Assembly: GCA_021793115.1 (NCBI GenBank)
Contig: JAJYTJ010000120.1
Span: forward strand, 1 to 11,508
Origin: Actinomycetes bacterium
GTDB lineage: Bacteria > Actinomycetota > Actinomycetes > Actinomycetales > Cellulomonadaceae
DNA: 11,508 bases
Direction of reading: 5' to 3'
The notes beneath the pieces were generated by a model. That model made no database searches. It was given only the letters and a program-made list of their open reading frames with translations, and was not told the origin of the DNA. Each line of letters opens with the position of its first letter. The first letter of the stretch is position 1. Positions 1 through 7,545 of the stretch are shown in pieces. The position numbers were made by a program, and so were the translations under genes.

Positions 1-971
1 ACGGTGTGGTGGTGCGGGTGGCGGCGACCGGCGTGTGTCGCAGCGACTGGCACGCCTGGCAGGGGCACGACGACTCCGTGGTGCTGCCGCACGTGCCCGG
101 CCACGAGCTTGCGGGCGAGGTGGTCGCCGCCGGCCCGGACGTGCGCTCGTGGCGGCCCGGTGACCTGGTCACCGTGCCCTTCGTCTGCGCGTGCGGCGTG
201 TGCGACGTCTGCCGCGCGGGCGAGCAGCAGGTGTGCCCGCACCAGGAGCAGCCGGGGTTCACGTACTGGGGCTCGTTCGCCGAGCTCGTCGCGCTCCACC
301 ACGCCGACGCCAACCTCGTCCGGCTGCCGCCGGGCATGTCGCCCGTGGTCGCCGCGTCGTTGGGGTGCCGGTTCGCCACGGCGTACCGGGCCCTCACGGT
401 GCACGGCCGTGTGCGGGCGGACGACGAGGTCGCGGTGCACGGCGCCGGCGGCGTCGGGCTGTCCGCGGTGCAGGTCGCGGTTGCCGCAGGAGCCCACGTG
501 GTCGTCGTCGACCCGTCGGCCGGCGCCCGAGCGGTCGCCGCGGAGCTCGGCGCCGCGGTGACGCTGGACCCCAGCGGTCTGCCGCCGGAGGGGGTCGCGG
601 AGCTCGTCGTGCAGGCCACCGGCGGCGGGGCGCACGTCTCGGTCGACGCGTTCGGCTCGTCGGGCACCGCCGTGGCCTCGGTGCTGGGGCTGCGTCGCCG
701 CGGCCGGCACGTGCAGGCGGGGCTGCTGCTGGGGCCGCACGCGCGCGCCGGCATCCCGATGGACCGCGTCATCGCCTGGGAGCTGGAGGTCTACGGCACC
801 CACGGCATGGCGGCGCACGAGTACCCGGCGATGCTCGCGTCCGTGAGGGCCGGGGCGCTCGACCCGTCGCGGCTCGTCGAGCGGGTGGTCGGGCTCGACG
901 AGGCCGCGGACGCCCTCGCGGCGCTGGGGTCGGGGACCGCGGGGGCCGGTATCACCGTCGTCGTGCCGTAG
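1..971 (+). CDS. Zinc-dependent alcohol dehydrogenase (MDR superfamily), 5'-truncated by the window edge
   Basis: The reading frame is open to the left edge (first whole codon at base 3) and stops with TAG at 969-971. About 322 residues are visible, and roughly 25-35 N-terminal residues are probably missing. Counting from base 6, catalytic-zinc ligands are Cys11 (GVCRSDWH), His33-Glu34 (PGHELAGEV) and Cys121 (LGCRFATA). A structural-zinc set Cys63, Cys66, Cys69 and Cys77 has the classic C-x2-C-x2-C-x7-C spacing. The Rossmann nucleotide loop is GAGGVG at about 146-151, followed by a valine-rich strand ending in Asp169. Family knowledge: such enzymes oxidise an alcohol to an aldehyde or ketone with NAD(P)+ in the cytosol. 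The substrate cannot be read from sequence. It converges on the dha operon; a role in making dihydroxyacetone is possible but unsupported. The family call is secure. Confidence 0.9.
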   Translation, partial: GVVVRVAATGVCRSDWHAWQGHDDSVVLPHVPGHELAGEVVAAGPDVRSWRPGDLVTVPFVCACGVCDVCRAGEQQVCPHQEQPGFTYWGSFAELVALHHADANLVRLPPGMSPVVAASLGCRFATAYRALTVHGRVRADDEVAVHGAGGVGLSAVQVAVAAGAHVVVVDPSAGARAVAAELGAAVTLDPSGLPPEGVAELVVQATGGGAHVSVDAFGSSGTAVASVLGLRRRGRHVQAGLLLGPHARAGIPMDRVIAWELEVYGTHGMAAHEYPAMLASVRAGALDPSRLVERVVGLDEAADALAALGSGTAGAGITVVVP

Positions 972-1028
972 CGGCCTGGTTGCGGGTCCGGCCGAGGCTC
1001 GGCGGTCGGCCCCGCTCGCCCGGCTGGT

Positions 1029-3053
1029 CTACGCCGTGGGTCCGGCGACGGGCAGATAGCGCCGCCACCAGTCGAGGATCGCCTCGAAGCGCTGCCGGCG
1101 GTGCCACGGCCGGCCCGAGCGCGACAGCTCGTGCGTCTCGCCGGGGAAGACGAGCAGCTCGGCGTCCACGCCGGCCAGCGTGAGCTCGGTGTAGTAGCGG
1201 AAGGCCTGGGAGATGGGGCAGCGCAGGTCGTCCTCGGAGTGGAGCACCAGGGTGGGCGTGCGCACGTGGTCGGCCAGCAGCAGCGGCGACTGGGCGTCCA
1301 TGCGTGCCGGGTCGTCCGTGTTGTAGGCCGGTGCGAAGAACCAGCCGATGTCGCTCGCGCCGACGAACGAGCGCGGGTCGAGGTAGCCGCGCTCGACGAT
1401 CGCGGCGGCGAACCGGTGCTCGTGCGCGATGAGCCACGCCGTGAGGTAGCCGCCGTAGGAGCCGCCCATGACGCCGACGCGGGCGGCGTCCAGGCCGGGC
1501 ACGGTCGCCAGCGCGTGGTCGAGGAACGCCAGCACGTCGAGCATGTCGAGCCGGCCGAAGTCGCCCTGGATGGCACGGCCGAACGCCTGGCCGTAGCTGT
1601 TCGAGCCCCGCGGGTTGCAGAACACCACGGCGTAGCCGGCGGCGGCGTACACCTGGGCCTCGTCGAAGAACGCCGGGCCGTAGGAGGCGTACGGGCCGCC
1701 GTGGATCATGAGCAGCACGGGGTGCGGGCCGGCGCCGGGCGGCACCAGCGCCCAGCCCTGCACCTGCTGGCCGTCCGGGCTCGTCGCCAGCACCTCGCGC
1801 GGCTCCAGTGGCGAGGCCACCTCGCGCAGGCCCGCGGCGACGTCGGTGAGCACCGCGGGCGACGAGCCGAGGCGTGCGACCTCGCCCGGTGAGACGGCGG
1901 TGGCCACCGCCGCCACGACGTGGTCACCCGCGGCGGCGAGCGCCGTCACCGAGGCGCCGTCGGGCGCCGGCACGGGCGCGAGCGTGCCGTCCGGGCCGAT
2001 CCGCACCGCGACGCCGACACCGCGGGCGTGCAGCACGCCGACCACGCCGTCTCCGGCGGCCGCCAGCTCCATGAGGTCCTGGTCCTCGGGGTCCGTCAGC
2101 CGTACCACCGCGCCGCCGGTCAGCGGCACGCGGTAGGCGGCCGCGTTGCTGCCGACGAAGTCCGTGCCCTGCGGGCCCAGGTCGCCGCCGAGGAAGTAGA
2201 CGTCGTCACCGACGACCACCGGCGAGCCGACGGTCAACGTGGTGCCGCCGGCCACGGCGGGACCCGTCAGCGCCACGGGCTCGCCACCGGCGAGGTCGAT
2301 CCGGTAGAGGTCGGTGCGGCGGTCCCGGTCGCGGCTGTCGTGCCGCGCCGACACCACCACGACCTGGTCGCCGGCGACCACGGGCTCGCCGTGGTCGTGG
2401 TCGCCGCTCGTCAGCTGCCGCGCCGCCGGCACCAGCCCCGGCTCGTCGTCGGCCGCCGCCTGCCCTGCCGCCCGTGCCGCCTCCTTGGCTGCTTGCGCGG
2501 CGCGCCCGACCGGCGCCACGGGCGGCTCGCCGAACGGGTCGGGCAGGTCGACGACGAAGACGTGCCGTCGCTGGTCGGCGAGGTAGCCGCGACCGTTCGA
2601 CCGGAACGTCAGGGTGGTGATGCGCCGCGGGTCCTCGGCCGGCGCGGGCACGCCGTCGACGGTGCCGTAGCGGCCCTCCTCGGGGACCGGTGAGACGAAC
2701 ACCGCACGCGCCGAGTCCGCCGTGAAGGCGAACTCGGTGACACCGAGCATCCGGTCGGTGACGACCAGCGGCTCGCCGCCGTCAGCCGGGACGATCGCGA
2801 GCTGGGCCGGCTTGCCGGGCGTCGCCCGCAGGAAGCCGATGAGGCGGCCGTCGGGGGAGACCTGCGGCGCGCTGTCGCGGAAGCCCCGCGTGATGCGGCG
2901 CGGGGCGGTCCCGTCGAGCGGCACCCGCCACAGCTGGCCCACGTAGGCGTCGGCCGCCAGGTCGGGGCGGGTCGCCGCCACCACGGCCCACCCGTCGGGG
3001 TGGACGGCCGGACGCGAGACGGAGTACAGACGGTCGAGCTGGTCGGGGCGCAC
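1029..3053 (-). CDS. S9 (prolyl oligopeptidase) family serine peptidase, acylaminoacyl-peptidase-like
   Basis: This 674-residue protein has the usual two-part S9 layout. Residues about 1-420 contain repeated SPDG/WRV-type blade motifs of a beta-propeller, with an Ala/Glu-rich insertion near 183-206. Residues about 425-670 form an alpha/beta hydrolase. The oxyanion-region motif HGGPYASYG begins at 451, the nucleophile is Ser532 in GGSYGG, and the acid and base are probably Asp609 (HSEDDLRCP) and His641 (GETHELSR). The family cleaves short peptides or acylated N-termini. No signal peptide is visible, so it is probably cytosolic. The GTG start at 3053 is the only reasonable one: it lies 28 bp after the dhaM stop, and the next internal Met is about 100 codons in. 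No clear Shine-Dalgarno precedes it. The spacing suggests it is the last gene of the dha transcript, although it has no known link to DHA metabolism. Confidence 0.9.
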   Translation of the reverse strand: MRPDQLDRLYSVSRPAVHPDGWAVVAATRPDLAADAYVGQLWRVPLDGTAPRRITRGFRDSAPQVSPDGRLIGFLRATPGKPAQLAIVPADGGEPLVVTDRMLGVTEFAFTADSARAVFVSPVPEEGRYGTVDGVPAPAEDPRRITTLTFRSNGRGYLADQRRHVFVVDLPDPFGEPPVAPVGRAAQAAKEAARAAGQAAADDEPGLVPAARQLTSGDHDHGEPVVAGDQVVVVSARHDSRDRDRRTDLYRIDLAGGEPVALTGPAVAGGTTLTVGSPVVVGDDVYFLGGDLGPQGTDFVGSNAAAYRVPLTGGAVVRLTDPEDQDLMELAAAGDGVVGVLHARGVGVAVRIGPDGTLAPVPAPDGASVTALAAAGDHVVAAVATAVSPGEVARLGSSPAVLTDVAAGLREVASPLEPREVLATSPDGQQVQGWALVPPGAGPHPVLLMIHGGPYASYGPAFFDEAQVYAAAGYAVVFCNPRGSNSYGQAFGRAIQGDFGRLDMLDVLAFLDHALATVPGLDAARVGVMGGSYGGYLTAWLIAHEHRFAAAIVERGYLDPRSFVGASDIGWFFAPAYNTDDPARMDAQSPLLLADHVRTPTLVLHSEDDLRCPISQAFRYYTELTLAGVDAELLVFPGETHELSRSGRPWHRRQRFEAILDWWRRYLPVAGPTA

Positions 3054-3081
3054 GGGCGCAGGCTATCGCCGTCCCGCCTCG

Positions 3082-5559
3082 CTACCGGCCGAGCGCCGCC
3101 TGCACCATCGCCCGGGCCCCGGCCGGGTCGACCGCCGCCAACGCCGCGGTGGCCGCGCGGTCGCACGCTGCCCGGTCCACGGCGCCGAGCTGGGCCGCCA
3201 CCGCACCCAGCAGCCCGGGTGCCATCGACAGGCTGGCGACCCCGAGCCCGACGAGCACGACCGCGAGCAGCGGGTCGCCCGCCGCCTCGCCGCACACGCC
3301 GACCGGCACGCCGGTGCGCCGGCCCGCCGCGCCCACCTGGCCGACGAGCCGCAGCACCGCCGGCTGCCAGGGGTCGTTGAGCGACGCGAGCTCGCCGGAC
3401 AGGCGGTCCGCCGCCATCGTGTACTGCGCCAGGTCGTTGGTGCCGAGGCTGACGAAGTCGACCACCGCGAGCAGGTCGTCGGCCAGCAGCGCCGCCGACG
3501 GCGTCTCGACCATGACGCCCGCCGTGGTGATGCCGCGATCCTTGGCGAGGCCGACGAAGGCGGCCGCCTCCGCGACCGTCGACACCATCGGCGCCATCAC
3601 CCAGGGGTGCGTGCCGGTCGCGGCGGACGCCTCGGCGATGGCGTCGAGCTGGGCGGTCAGCACCTCCGGCCACCGCCAGGAGGTGCGCAGCCCCCGGACG
3701 CCGAGCGCGGGGTTGTCCTCGTGCTGCGGCCCGACGAAGGCCAGCGGCTTGTCGGCGCCGGCGTCCAGCGTGCGGATGACGACGTCGTCGTGCGGGAACG
3801 TCTCCAGCACCGCACGGTAGGCCGCGACCTGCTCGTCGTGCGTCGGCGGGGTGGCGCGGTCCAGGAAGAGGAACTCGGTGCGGAACAGGCCGACGCCCTG
3901 GGCGTGCGCGGCGGCGGCCCGCCGGGCGTCCGCGGCGCCACCGACGTTGGCCTTGAGCTTGACCGGTGTGCCGTCCGCGAGGGCCCCGGCGCCGCCGAAC
4001 TCCGGCGCCCGGGGCGCCGCCTGCACCTGGGCGACCAGCTCCGGCGCCGGGTCGACGACGAGCTGGCCGGTGCCGCCGTCGACGAGCAGCAGCGTGCCCT
4101 CCGGGATGTCGAGCGCGGCGCGGGCACCGACCACGGCCGGCAGCCCGAGCGAGCGGGCGAGGATCGCCGCATGGCTCGTCGGGCCACCCTCGGCGGTGAC
4201 CAGCGCGCGGCAGACCGCGGGGTCGAGCAGCGCGGTGTCCGCCGGCGCGAGGTCCCGGGCGACGAGCACGAACGGCGCGCTGCGCACCGGCACGCCGGGC
4301 GTGGGCAGGCCCTGCAGGTGGGCGACGATGCGGTTGCGGACGTCCTGCACGTCCGCGACCCGGCCGGCGATGACGCCGCCGGCGGCGGCGAACATCTCTG
4401 CGACCGCGGTGAACGCCTGCCAGACGGCAGGCGCCGCGGCCAGGCCGTGGCTGGTGACGCGGGCGCGGGCGTCGTCGAGCACGCCGCGGTCGCCCGCGAT
4501 GAGGGCGTTGGCCTCGAGGATCGCCCGTGCCTCGGCGGCGACGCGACCGGCGCGGTCGCGCAGCTCCGTCGCGACGGCCGAGGCGGAGTCGTCGATGCGG
4601 TCCGCCTCGGCCGCGCGGGCGTCCTCGGGCACGGTCACCCCCGAGGAAGGCTCGGTCACCGGGTCCGGCATGTGCACCACGGGGCCCACGCCGCGCCCGG
4701 GGCTGACGCCGAGCGGCGCACCGCCGCCCGGTACCGCGCCGACGTGCGGAGCGGCGGCCTCGCCGGCCGGCGCGCCTGGCTGCGCGGTGGTCGCCGGCAC
4801 CGGTGCGGTGCCGGAGGGCGGCAGGTCCATCTCGTCGAAGCCGCGGCCGACGAGGTCGGCGATGCGGCCCAGCGCCTCGCCGGCGTCCGGGCCGGAGGCG
4901 CCGAAACGCAGCGTGTCGCCGAGTCGGCCGTCGAGCGTGAGCAGCGCCGTGGTGCCGGACAGCGGTACCGCCGGCCGGCCGGTGCGCAGGTTCGCCACCG
5001 TCACGGCGGCGTCCAGCCCGGCGAGGGTGGAGACGAGCAGCGCGGCCGGCCGGGCGTGCATGCCGACCGGGTTGACCAGCGTGAGGTCGCGGGTCAGCGC
5101 TGGCGTCGCGTCCGCGGCGACGGCCTCGTCCGCCGGCGCCGTGGGCTCGTCGTGCGCCTCGAGGTGGCCGGACTTGGCGGTCAGCGCGCCGCGTGCCTCG
5201 CGCTCGACGGCCGCCAGGCTCCCGCCGCCCGCCGCGGTGACGACCGCGGCCAGCAGGCCCTCGACGAACGGTGCGGCGGTCAGCCGCACCGGCACGTGCG
5301 GCTCGTCGACGAACTCGAGCGCCATCTCGGCGGACAGCACCGCCGAGCCGAGGTCCATGAGGACGAGCACGCCGTCGGGCGAGGCCACCGTCCGGATCGC
5401 CTCGCTGACGGCCATGGCGTCCGTCCCGGTGACCCCGCCGGGTCCCCCCGCGGCGATCGCCACGGGGGGACCTCCGGCGGGGGTCATCTCGAGCGCGAGG
5501 TCGACGGCGGCCCGCGCCAGCGCCGGGCTGTGGGAGACGACGACGATGCCGACCGTCAT
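3082..5559 (-). CDS. dhaM: DhaM with complete PTS Enzyme I: multiphosphoryl transfer protein for DHA kinase
   Basis: The 825-residue product has three phosphotransfer modules. Residues 1-130 are a mannose-type EIIA (DhaM) domain with His10 in VVVSHSPAL. Residues 155-245 are an HPr domain with His168 in NPVGMHARPA. After a Pro/Ala/Gly-rich linker (about 248-283), residues 284-825 are Enzyme I, with phospho-His463 in GGPTSHAAI and all the PEP-barrel signatures: Arg560 (LFRTEFLFLD), Arg596 (IRTLDAGADKP), Arg622 (LGVRGLR), ETPSAALLADDL at 685-696, GTNDLAQYTMAADR at 706-719, and catalytic Cys756 (GVCGEAAGD). E. coli DhaM is about 470 residues and keeps only the EI N-terminal half. This one should therefore accept phosphate directly from PEP and pass it His463 to His168 to His10 to ADP on DhaL (inference). 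The site equivalent to regulatory Ser46 of Gram-positive HPr reads Gly202 by my alignment. The ATG overlaps the dhaL stop as TGATG, indicating translational coupling. Confidence 0.95.
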   Translation of the reverse strand: MTVGIVVVSHSPALARAAVDLALEMTPAGGPPVAIAAGGPGGVTGTDAMAVSEAIRTVASPDGVLVLMDLGSAVLSAEMALEFVDEPHVPVRLTAAPFVEGLLAAVVTAAGGGSLAAVEREARGALTAKSGHLEAHDEPTAPADEAVAADATPALTRDLTLVNPVGMHARPAALLVSTLAGLDAAVTVANLRTGRPAVPLSGTTALLTLDGRLGDTLRFGASGPDAGEALGRIADLVGRGFDEMDLPPSGTAPVPATTAQPGAPAGEAAAPHVGAVPGGGAPLGVSPGRGVGPVVHMPDPVTEPSSGVTVPEDARAAEADRIDDSASAVATELRDRAGRVAAEARAILEANALIAGDRGVLDDARARVTSHGLAAAPAVWQAFTAVAEMFAAAGGVIAGRVADVQDVRNRIVAHLQGLPTPGVPVRSAPFVLVARDLAPADTALLDPAVCRALVTAEGGPTSHAAILARSLGLPAVVGARAALDIPEGTLLLVDGGTGQLVVDPAPELVAQVQAAPRAPEFGGAGALADGTPVKLKANVGGAADARRAAAAHAQGVGLFRTEFLFLDRATPPTHDEQVAAYRAVLETFPHDDVVIRTLDAGADKPLAFVGPQHEDNPALGVRGLRTSWRWPEVLTAQLDAIAEASAATGTHPWVMAPMVSTVAEAAAFVGLAKDRGITTAGVMVETPSAALLADDLLAVVDFVSLGTNDLAQYTMAADRLSGELASLNDPWQPAVLRLVGQVGAAGRRTGVPVGVCGEAAGDPLLAVVLVGLGVASLSMAPGLLGAVAAQLGAVDRAACDRAATAALAAVDPAGARAMVQAALGR

Positions 5560-6215
5560 CAGGCGGCCAGGGTCTCGGCCAGGGCGCGGAACAGCAGCGC
5601 CGTCGACGTCGCACCGGGGTCGAGGTGACCCGCGGAGCGTTCGCCCAGGTAGCTGGCGCGGCCCTTGCGAGCCACGAGCGGGACGGTGGCGTCCCGCCCC
5701 GCCTCGGCGGCCTGGTAGGCGGCCTGGGCCGCCGCGGCGGGGCCGGCGCCACCGGCCACCGCCGCGTCGTAGGCGTCCAGCGCGGGCGACATGGCGTCGA
5801 ACATCGTCTTGTCGCCGGCCTCGGCCTTGCCCCGCGCCACGACGCCGTCGAGCCCGGCGCGCAGCGCGGCGCCCAGCCCGGCGGCATCCAGCGTCTCCGC
5901 GGTCCCCGCGGTGCGTCCCATCCGCAGGAAGAACGTCCCGTACAGCGGGCCGCTCGCGCCACCGACCGAGGTGACCATGGTCATCCCGACGGCCTTGAAC
6001 AGGTCGTCGACGGTGGTGAACGGCGTGCCGCCGTCCTGCGCCTCCGTGATCTTGGCGAACACGGCATCCATGCCACGGGTCATGTTGATCCCGTGGTCGG
6101 CGTCGCCGATCGCCGAGTCGAGCTCCGTGAGGTAGGCCCGGTTCTCCGTCACGTAGCCACGGAACGAGTCGAGCCAGGCGATGAGGGTGGCGAGGTCCAC
6201 GGTGTCCTTCGTCAT
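5559..6215 (-). CDS. dhaL: Dihydroxyacetone kinase subunit DhaL (ADP-binding)
   Basis: This is the nucleotide subunit of PTS-dependent DHA kinase. It holds ADP as a permanently bound cofactor that DhaM re-phosphorylates, then delivers phosphate to DHA on DhaK. The 218-residue product shows the Mg-ADP aspartates Asp33, Asp38 and Asp40 in LDSAIGDADHGINM, with the same 5 and 2 spacing as Asp30/35/37 of E. coli DhaL. It also has GGASGPLYG (85-93), GDKTMFDA (134-141) and the C-terminal RASYLGERSAGHLDPGATS (186-204). Length is normal for the family. I chose the ATG at 6215, 4 nt after the dhaK stop. An in-frame GTG at 6227, overlapping dhaK by 8 nt and adding four residues (MPDQ), is the alternative. 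A GGTGGGG stretch about 11 nt upstream of the ATG may be its ribosome site. The 3' end overlaps dhaM by one base. Confidence 0.95.
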   Translation of the reverse strand: MTKDTVDLATLIAWLDSFRGYVTENRAYLTELDSAIGDADHGINMTRGMDAVFAKITEAQDGGTPFTTVDDLFKAVGMTMVTSVGGASGPLYGTFFLRMGRTAGTAETLDAAGLGAALRAGLDGVVARGKAEAGDKTMFDAMSPALDAYDAAVAGGAGPAAAAQAAYQAAEAGRDATVPLVARKGRASYLGERSAGHLDPGATSTALLFRALAETLAA

Positions 6216-6219
6216 CTGA

Positions 6220-7215
6220 TCAGGCACCCCACCGCATGCCGGGGGTGACCACGGGGGCGTCCCAGTACTTCAGGATCTCGTCGTCCGCCTTGAGGACGGT
6301 CACCGAGGTGCCCGCCATGTCCAGCGAGGTCATGTACGGCCCGACGAGGCTGCGTGCGATGGTCACGCCGGCCTTCGCCAGCAGCGCGGCCACCTCGCCG
6401 TACATGAGGTAGAGCTCGATGAGCGGCGTGCCGCCCAGCCCGTTGACGAACACGATCGCGGGGGAGCCGGTGAAGTCGAGGTCGTGCAGGATCGGGTCGA
6501 CGAGCATCTGGGCGATCTCGTGCGCCGGGGCGAGCTTGACGCGGTGCCGGCCGGGCTCGCCGTGGATGCCGACGCCGATCTCCATCTCGTCGTCCGCGAT
6601 CTCGAACGTCGGCTTGCCGGCGGCCGGGACGGTGCAGCTCGTCAGGGCCATCCCCATGGACCGGCCGGACGCGGCGACCTTGTCCGCCAGCGCCTTGACG
6701 GTGGCCAGGTCGGCCCCCGTCTCGGCGCATGCGCCGACGATCTTCTCCAGCAGCACCGTGAGCCCGACGCCGCGGCGGCCGGCCGTCCACGTCGAGTCCT
6801 CGACGGCGACGTCGTCGGCCAGCACCACCGACTCGACCGGGATGCCCGCGGCGTCCGCGAGCTCGGCGGCCATCTCGAAGTTCATGACGTCGCCGGTGTA
6901 GTTCTTGACGATGTGGAGCACGCCGGCCCCGCGGTCGACGACCTTGGTCGCCTCCTCCATCTGGTCCGGCGTGGGCGAGGTGAAGACCGCGCCCGCGCAC
7001 GCCGCGTCGAGCATGCCGAGGCCGACGAAGCCGCCGTGCATGGGCTCGTGACCGGAACCGCCGCCGGAGATCAGCGCGACCTTGCCGTGCTCCTTGGGGG
7101 TGGCGCGGTAGACGATGCGGTTCTTCGCGTCGACGTTGAGCAGCGGCTCGGCCGCCGCCAGGCCGGCGAGCGCGTCCGCGAGCACGTCGTCCGGCTTGTT
7201 GATGAGCTTCTTCAT
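6220..7215 (-). CDS. dhaK: Dihydroxyacetone kinase subunit DhaK (DHA-binding)
   Basis: This is the substrate subunit of the PEP-dependent DHA kinase, converting dihydroxyacetone to dihydroxyacetone phosphate for glycolysis. The 331-residue product is full length. Key residues fall at the same numbers as in E. coli DhaK: His56 in the GGGSGHEPMHGGFVG loop, Lys104 and Asp109 in KNYTGDVMNFEM, and His218 in VGIHGEPG, the residue that holds DHA as a hemiaminal. That argues for a working enzyme of the PTS-dependent type; the separate DhaL and DhaM genes exclude the fused ATP-dependent kinase. The ATG at 7215 has the ribosome site AGAAGGTG at 7230-7223, 7 nt upstream. It overlaps the stop of a short upstream ORF as ATGA. 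Transcription probably starts near 7450 under the control of the divergent iclR-family gene. Confidence 0.97.
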   Translation of the reverse strand: MKKLINKPDDVLADALAGLAAAEPLLNVDAKNRIVYRATPKEHGKVALISGGGSGHEPMHGGFVGLGMLDAACAGAVFTSPTPDQMEEATKVVDRGAGVLHIVKNYTGDVMNFEMAAELADAAGIPVESVVLADDVAVEDSTWTAGRRGVGLTVLLEKIVGACAETGADLATVKALADKVAASGRSMGMALTSCTVPAAGKPTFEIADDEMEIGVGIHGEPGRHRVKLAPAHEIAQMLVDPILHDLDFTGSPAIVFVNGLGGTPLIELYLMYGEVAALLAKAGVTIARSLVGPYMTSLDMAGTSVTVLKADDEILKYWDAPVVTPGMRWGA

Positions 7216-7373
7216 GCGTCAGCACCTTCTCTTGTCGTGGCCCGGTCGGGGGCCGGTGAGTGCGATGAGGCCGAACGCGAGCGCGCCCCGGATGCGGCGG
7301 GACGGCTCTGGGTGTGGGGGCCGAGGATCGACGTGCCGACGTGCACGGGAGCCGATGCCCCGTGGACGTCCAT
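7212..7373 (-). CDS. Possible 53-residue leader ORF translationally coupled to dhaK
   Basis: An ATG at 7373 is preceded by an almost ideal ribosome site, AAAGGAG (7385-7379), with a 5-nt spacer. The frame runs 53 codons and its TGA overlaps the dhaK ATG as ATGA, the geometry of translational coupling. The product starts MDVHGASAPVHVG and is rich in Ser, Ala, Arg and Pro. I recognise no family, signal peptide or membrane segment. Third-position GC is high for the first 21 codons but falls in the second half. There, the frame ending at 7219 (containing RRIRGALAFGLIALTG) has the more coding-like composition. This could mean a frameshifted remnant of a former gene, or chance. It may serve only as a leader that feeds ribosomes to dhaK. 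Initiation here looks likely; a functional peptide is unproven. Confidence 0.4.
   Translation of the reverse strand: MDVHGASAPVHVGTSILGPHTQSRPAASGARSRSASSHSPAPDRATTREGADA
7223..7230 (-). promoter_or_regulatory. Ribosome binding site of dhaK
   Basis: AGAAGGTG on the minus strand lies 7 nt before the dhaK ATG (7215) and fixes that start. It sits inside the end of the upstream 53-codon ORF, so ribosomes finishing that ORF would pass over it. Confidence 0.7.
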
Positions 7374-7441
7374 GTGTGCTCCTTTGCACGGTCGAACGAG
7401 GCCGCCGTGACGAGTGTGCCTGCCCTGCTGGACAGAACGCC

Positions 7442-7458
7442 ATTCGACAATGTCGAAT
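7442..7458. promoter_or_regulatory. Perfect 17-bp palindrome, probable IclR-family operator
   Basis: ATTCGACA-A-TGTCGAAT is a perfect 8-bp inverted repeat around one base. It lies between divergent dhaK and iclR-family genes, where such regulators usually bind. It overlaps the last two bases of the proposed dha -10 element and covers the expected transcription start near 7450, so bound protein should block transcription. The assignment to this regulator is inferred from position, not from a known consensus. Confidence 0.7.
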
Positions 7459-7486
7459 ACTCCGCATCCGATGTGGGCAGTGTCAA
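7457..7486 (-). promoter_or_regulatory. Probable sigma-70-type promoter of the dha operon
   Basis: On the minus strand a perfect TTGACA (7486-7481) is followed after 18 nt by GAGTAT (7462-7457), which keeps the important A2, A5 and T6 of the -10 element. The start would fall near 7450, leaving about 75 nt before the leader ORF and about 235 nt before dhaK. It is the best promoter-like sequence in the gap. Confidence 0.55.
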
Positions 7487-7538
7487 GCGCAGGAGTCGAG
7501 CTCGTCCCGGCGACGTCGCCGCGGCCGCGCGACCCTGC

Positions 7539-7545
7539 GGAGAGG
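7539..7545 (+). promoter_or_regulatory. Ribosome binding site that decides the iclR-family start
   Basis: GGAGAGG lies 6 nt before the GTG at 7552. The same frame is open further upstream to a GTG at 7414, but those earlier codons pass through the palindrome and encode nothing IclR-like. The start at 7552 gives the family's usual N-terminus. Confidence 0.75.

Noticed and set aside
990..1011. Inverted repeat GGCCGA/TCGGCC between the convergent dehydrogenase and peptidase genes
   Set aside because: A 6-bp stem with a 10-nt loop and no T-tract is too weak to call a terminator in such GC-rich DNA.
3607..5628. Long plus-strand open frames opposite dhaM
   Set aside because: Their composition mirrors the GC-rich codons of dhaM on the other strand, and they contain no recognisable domain.
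2609..5962. A minus-strand open frame of more than 1100 codons overlapping dhaM and its neighbours
   Set aside because: It is Arg/Ala/Pro-rich with no family motifs and lies out of frame over dhaM, dhaL and the S9 gene, whose motifs are decisive. Long spurious frames are expected at this GC content.
7329..7344. Tandem 8-mer CGACGTGC repeated twice inside the leader ORF
   Set aside because: It is short and GC-rich, and I could not link it to a regulator or structure.
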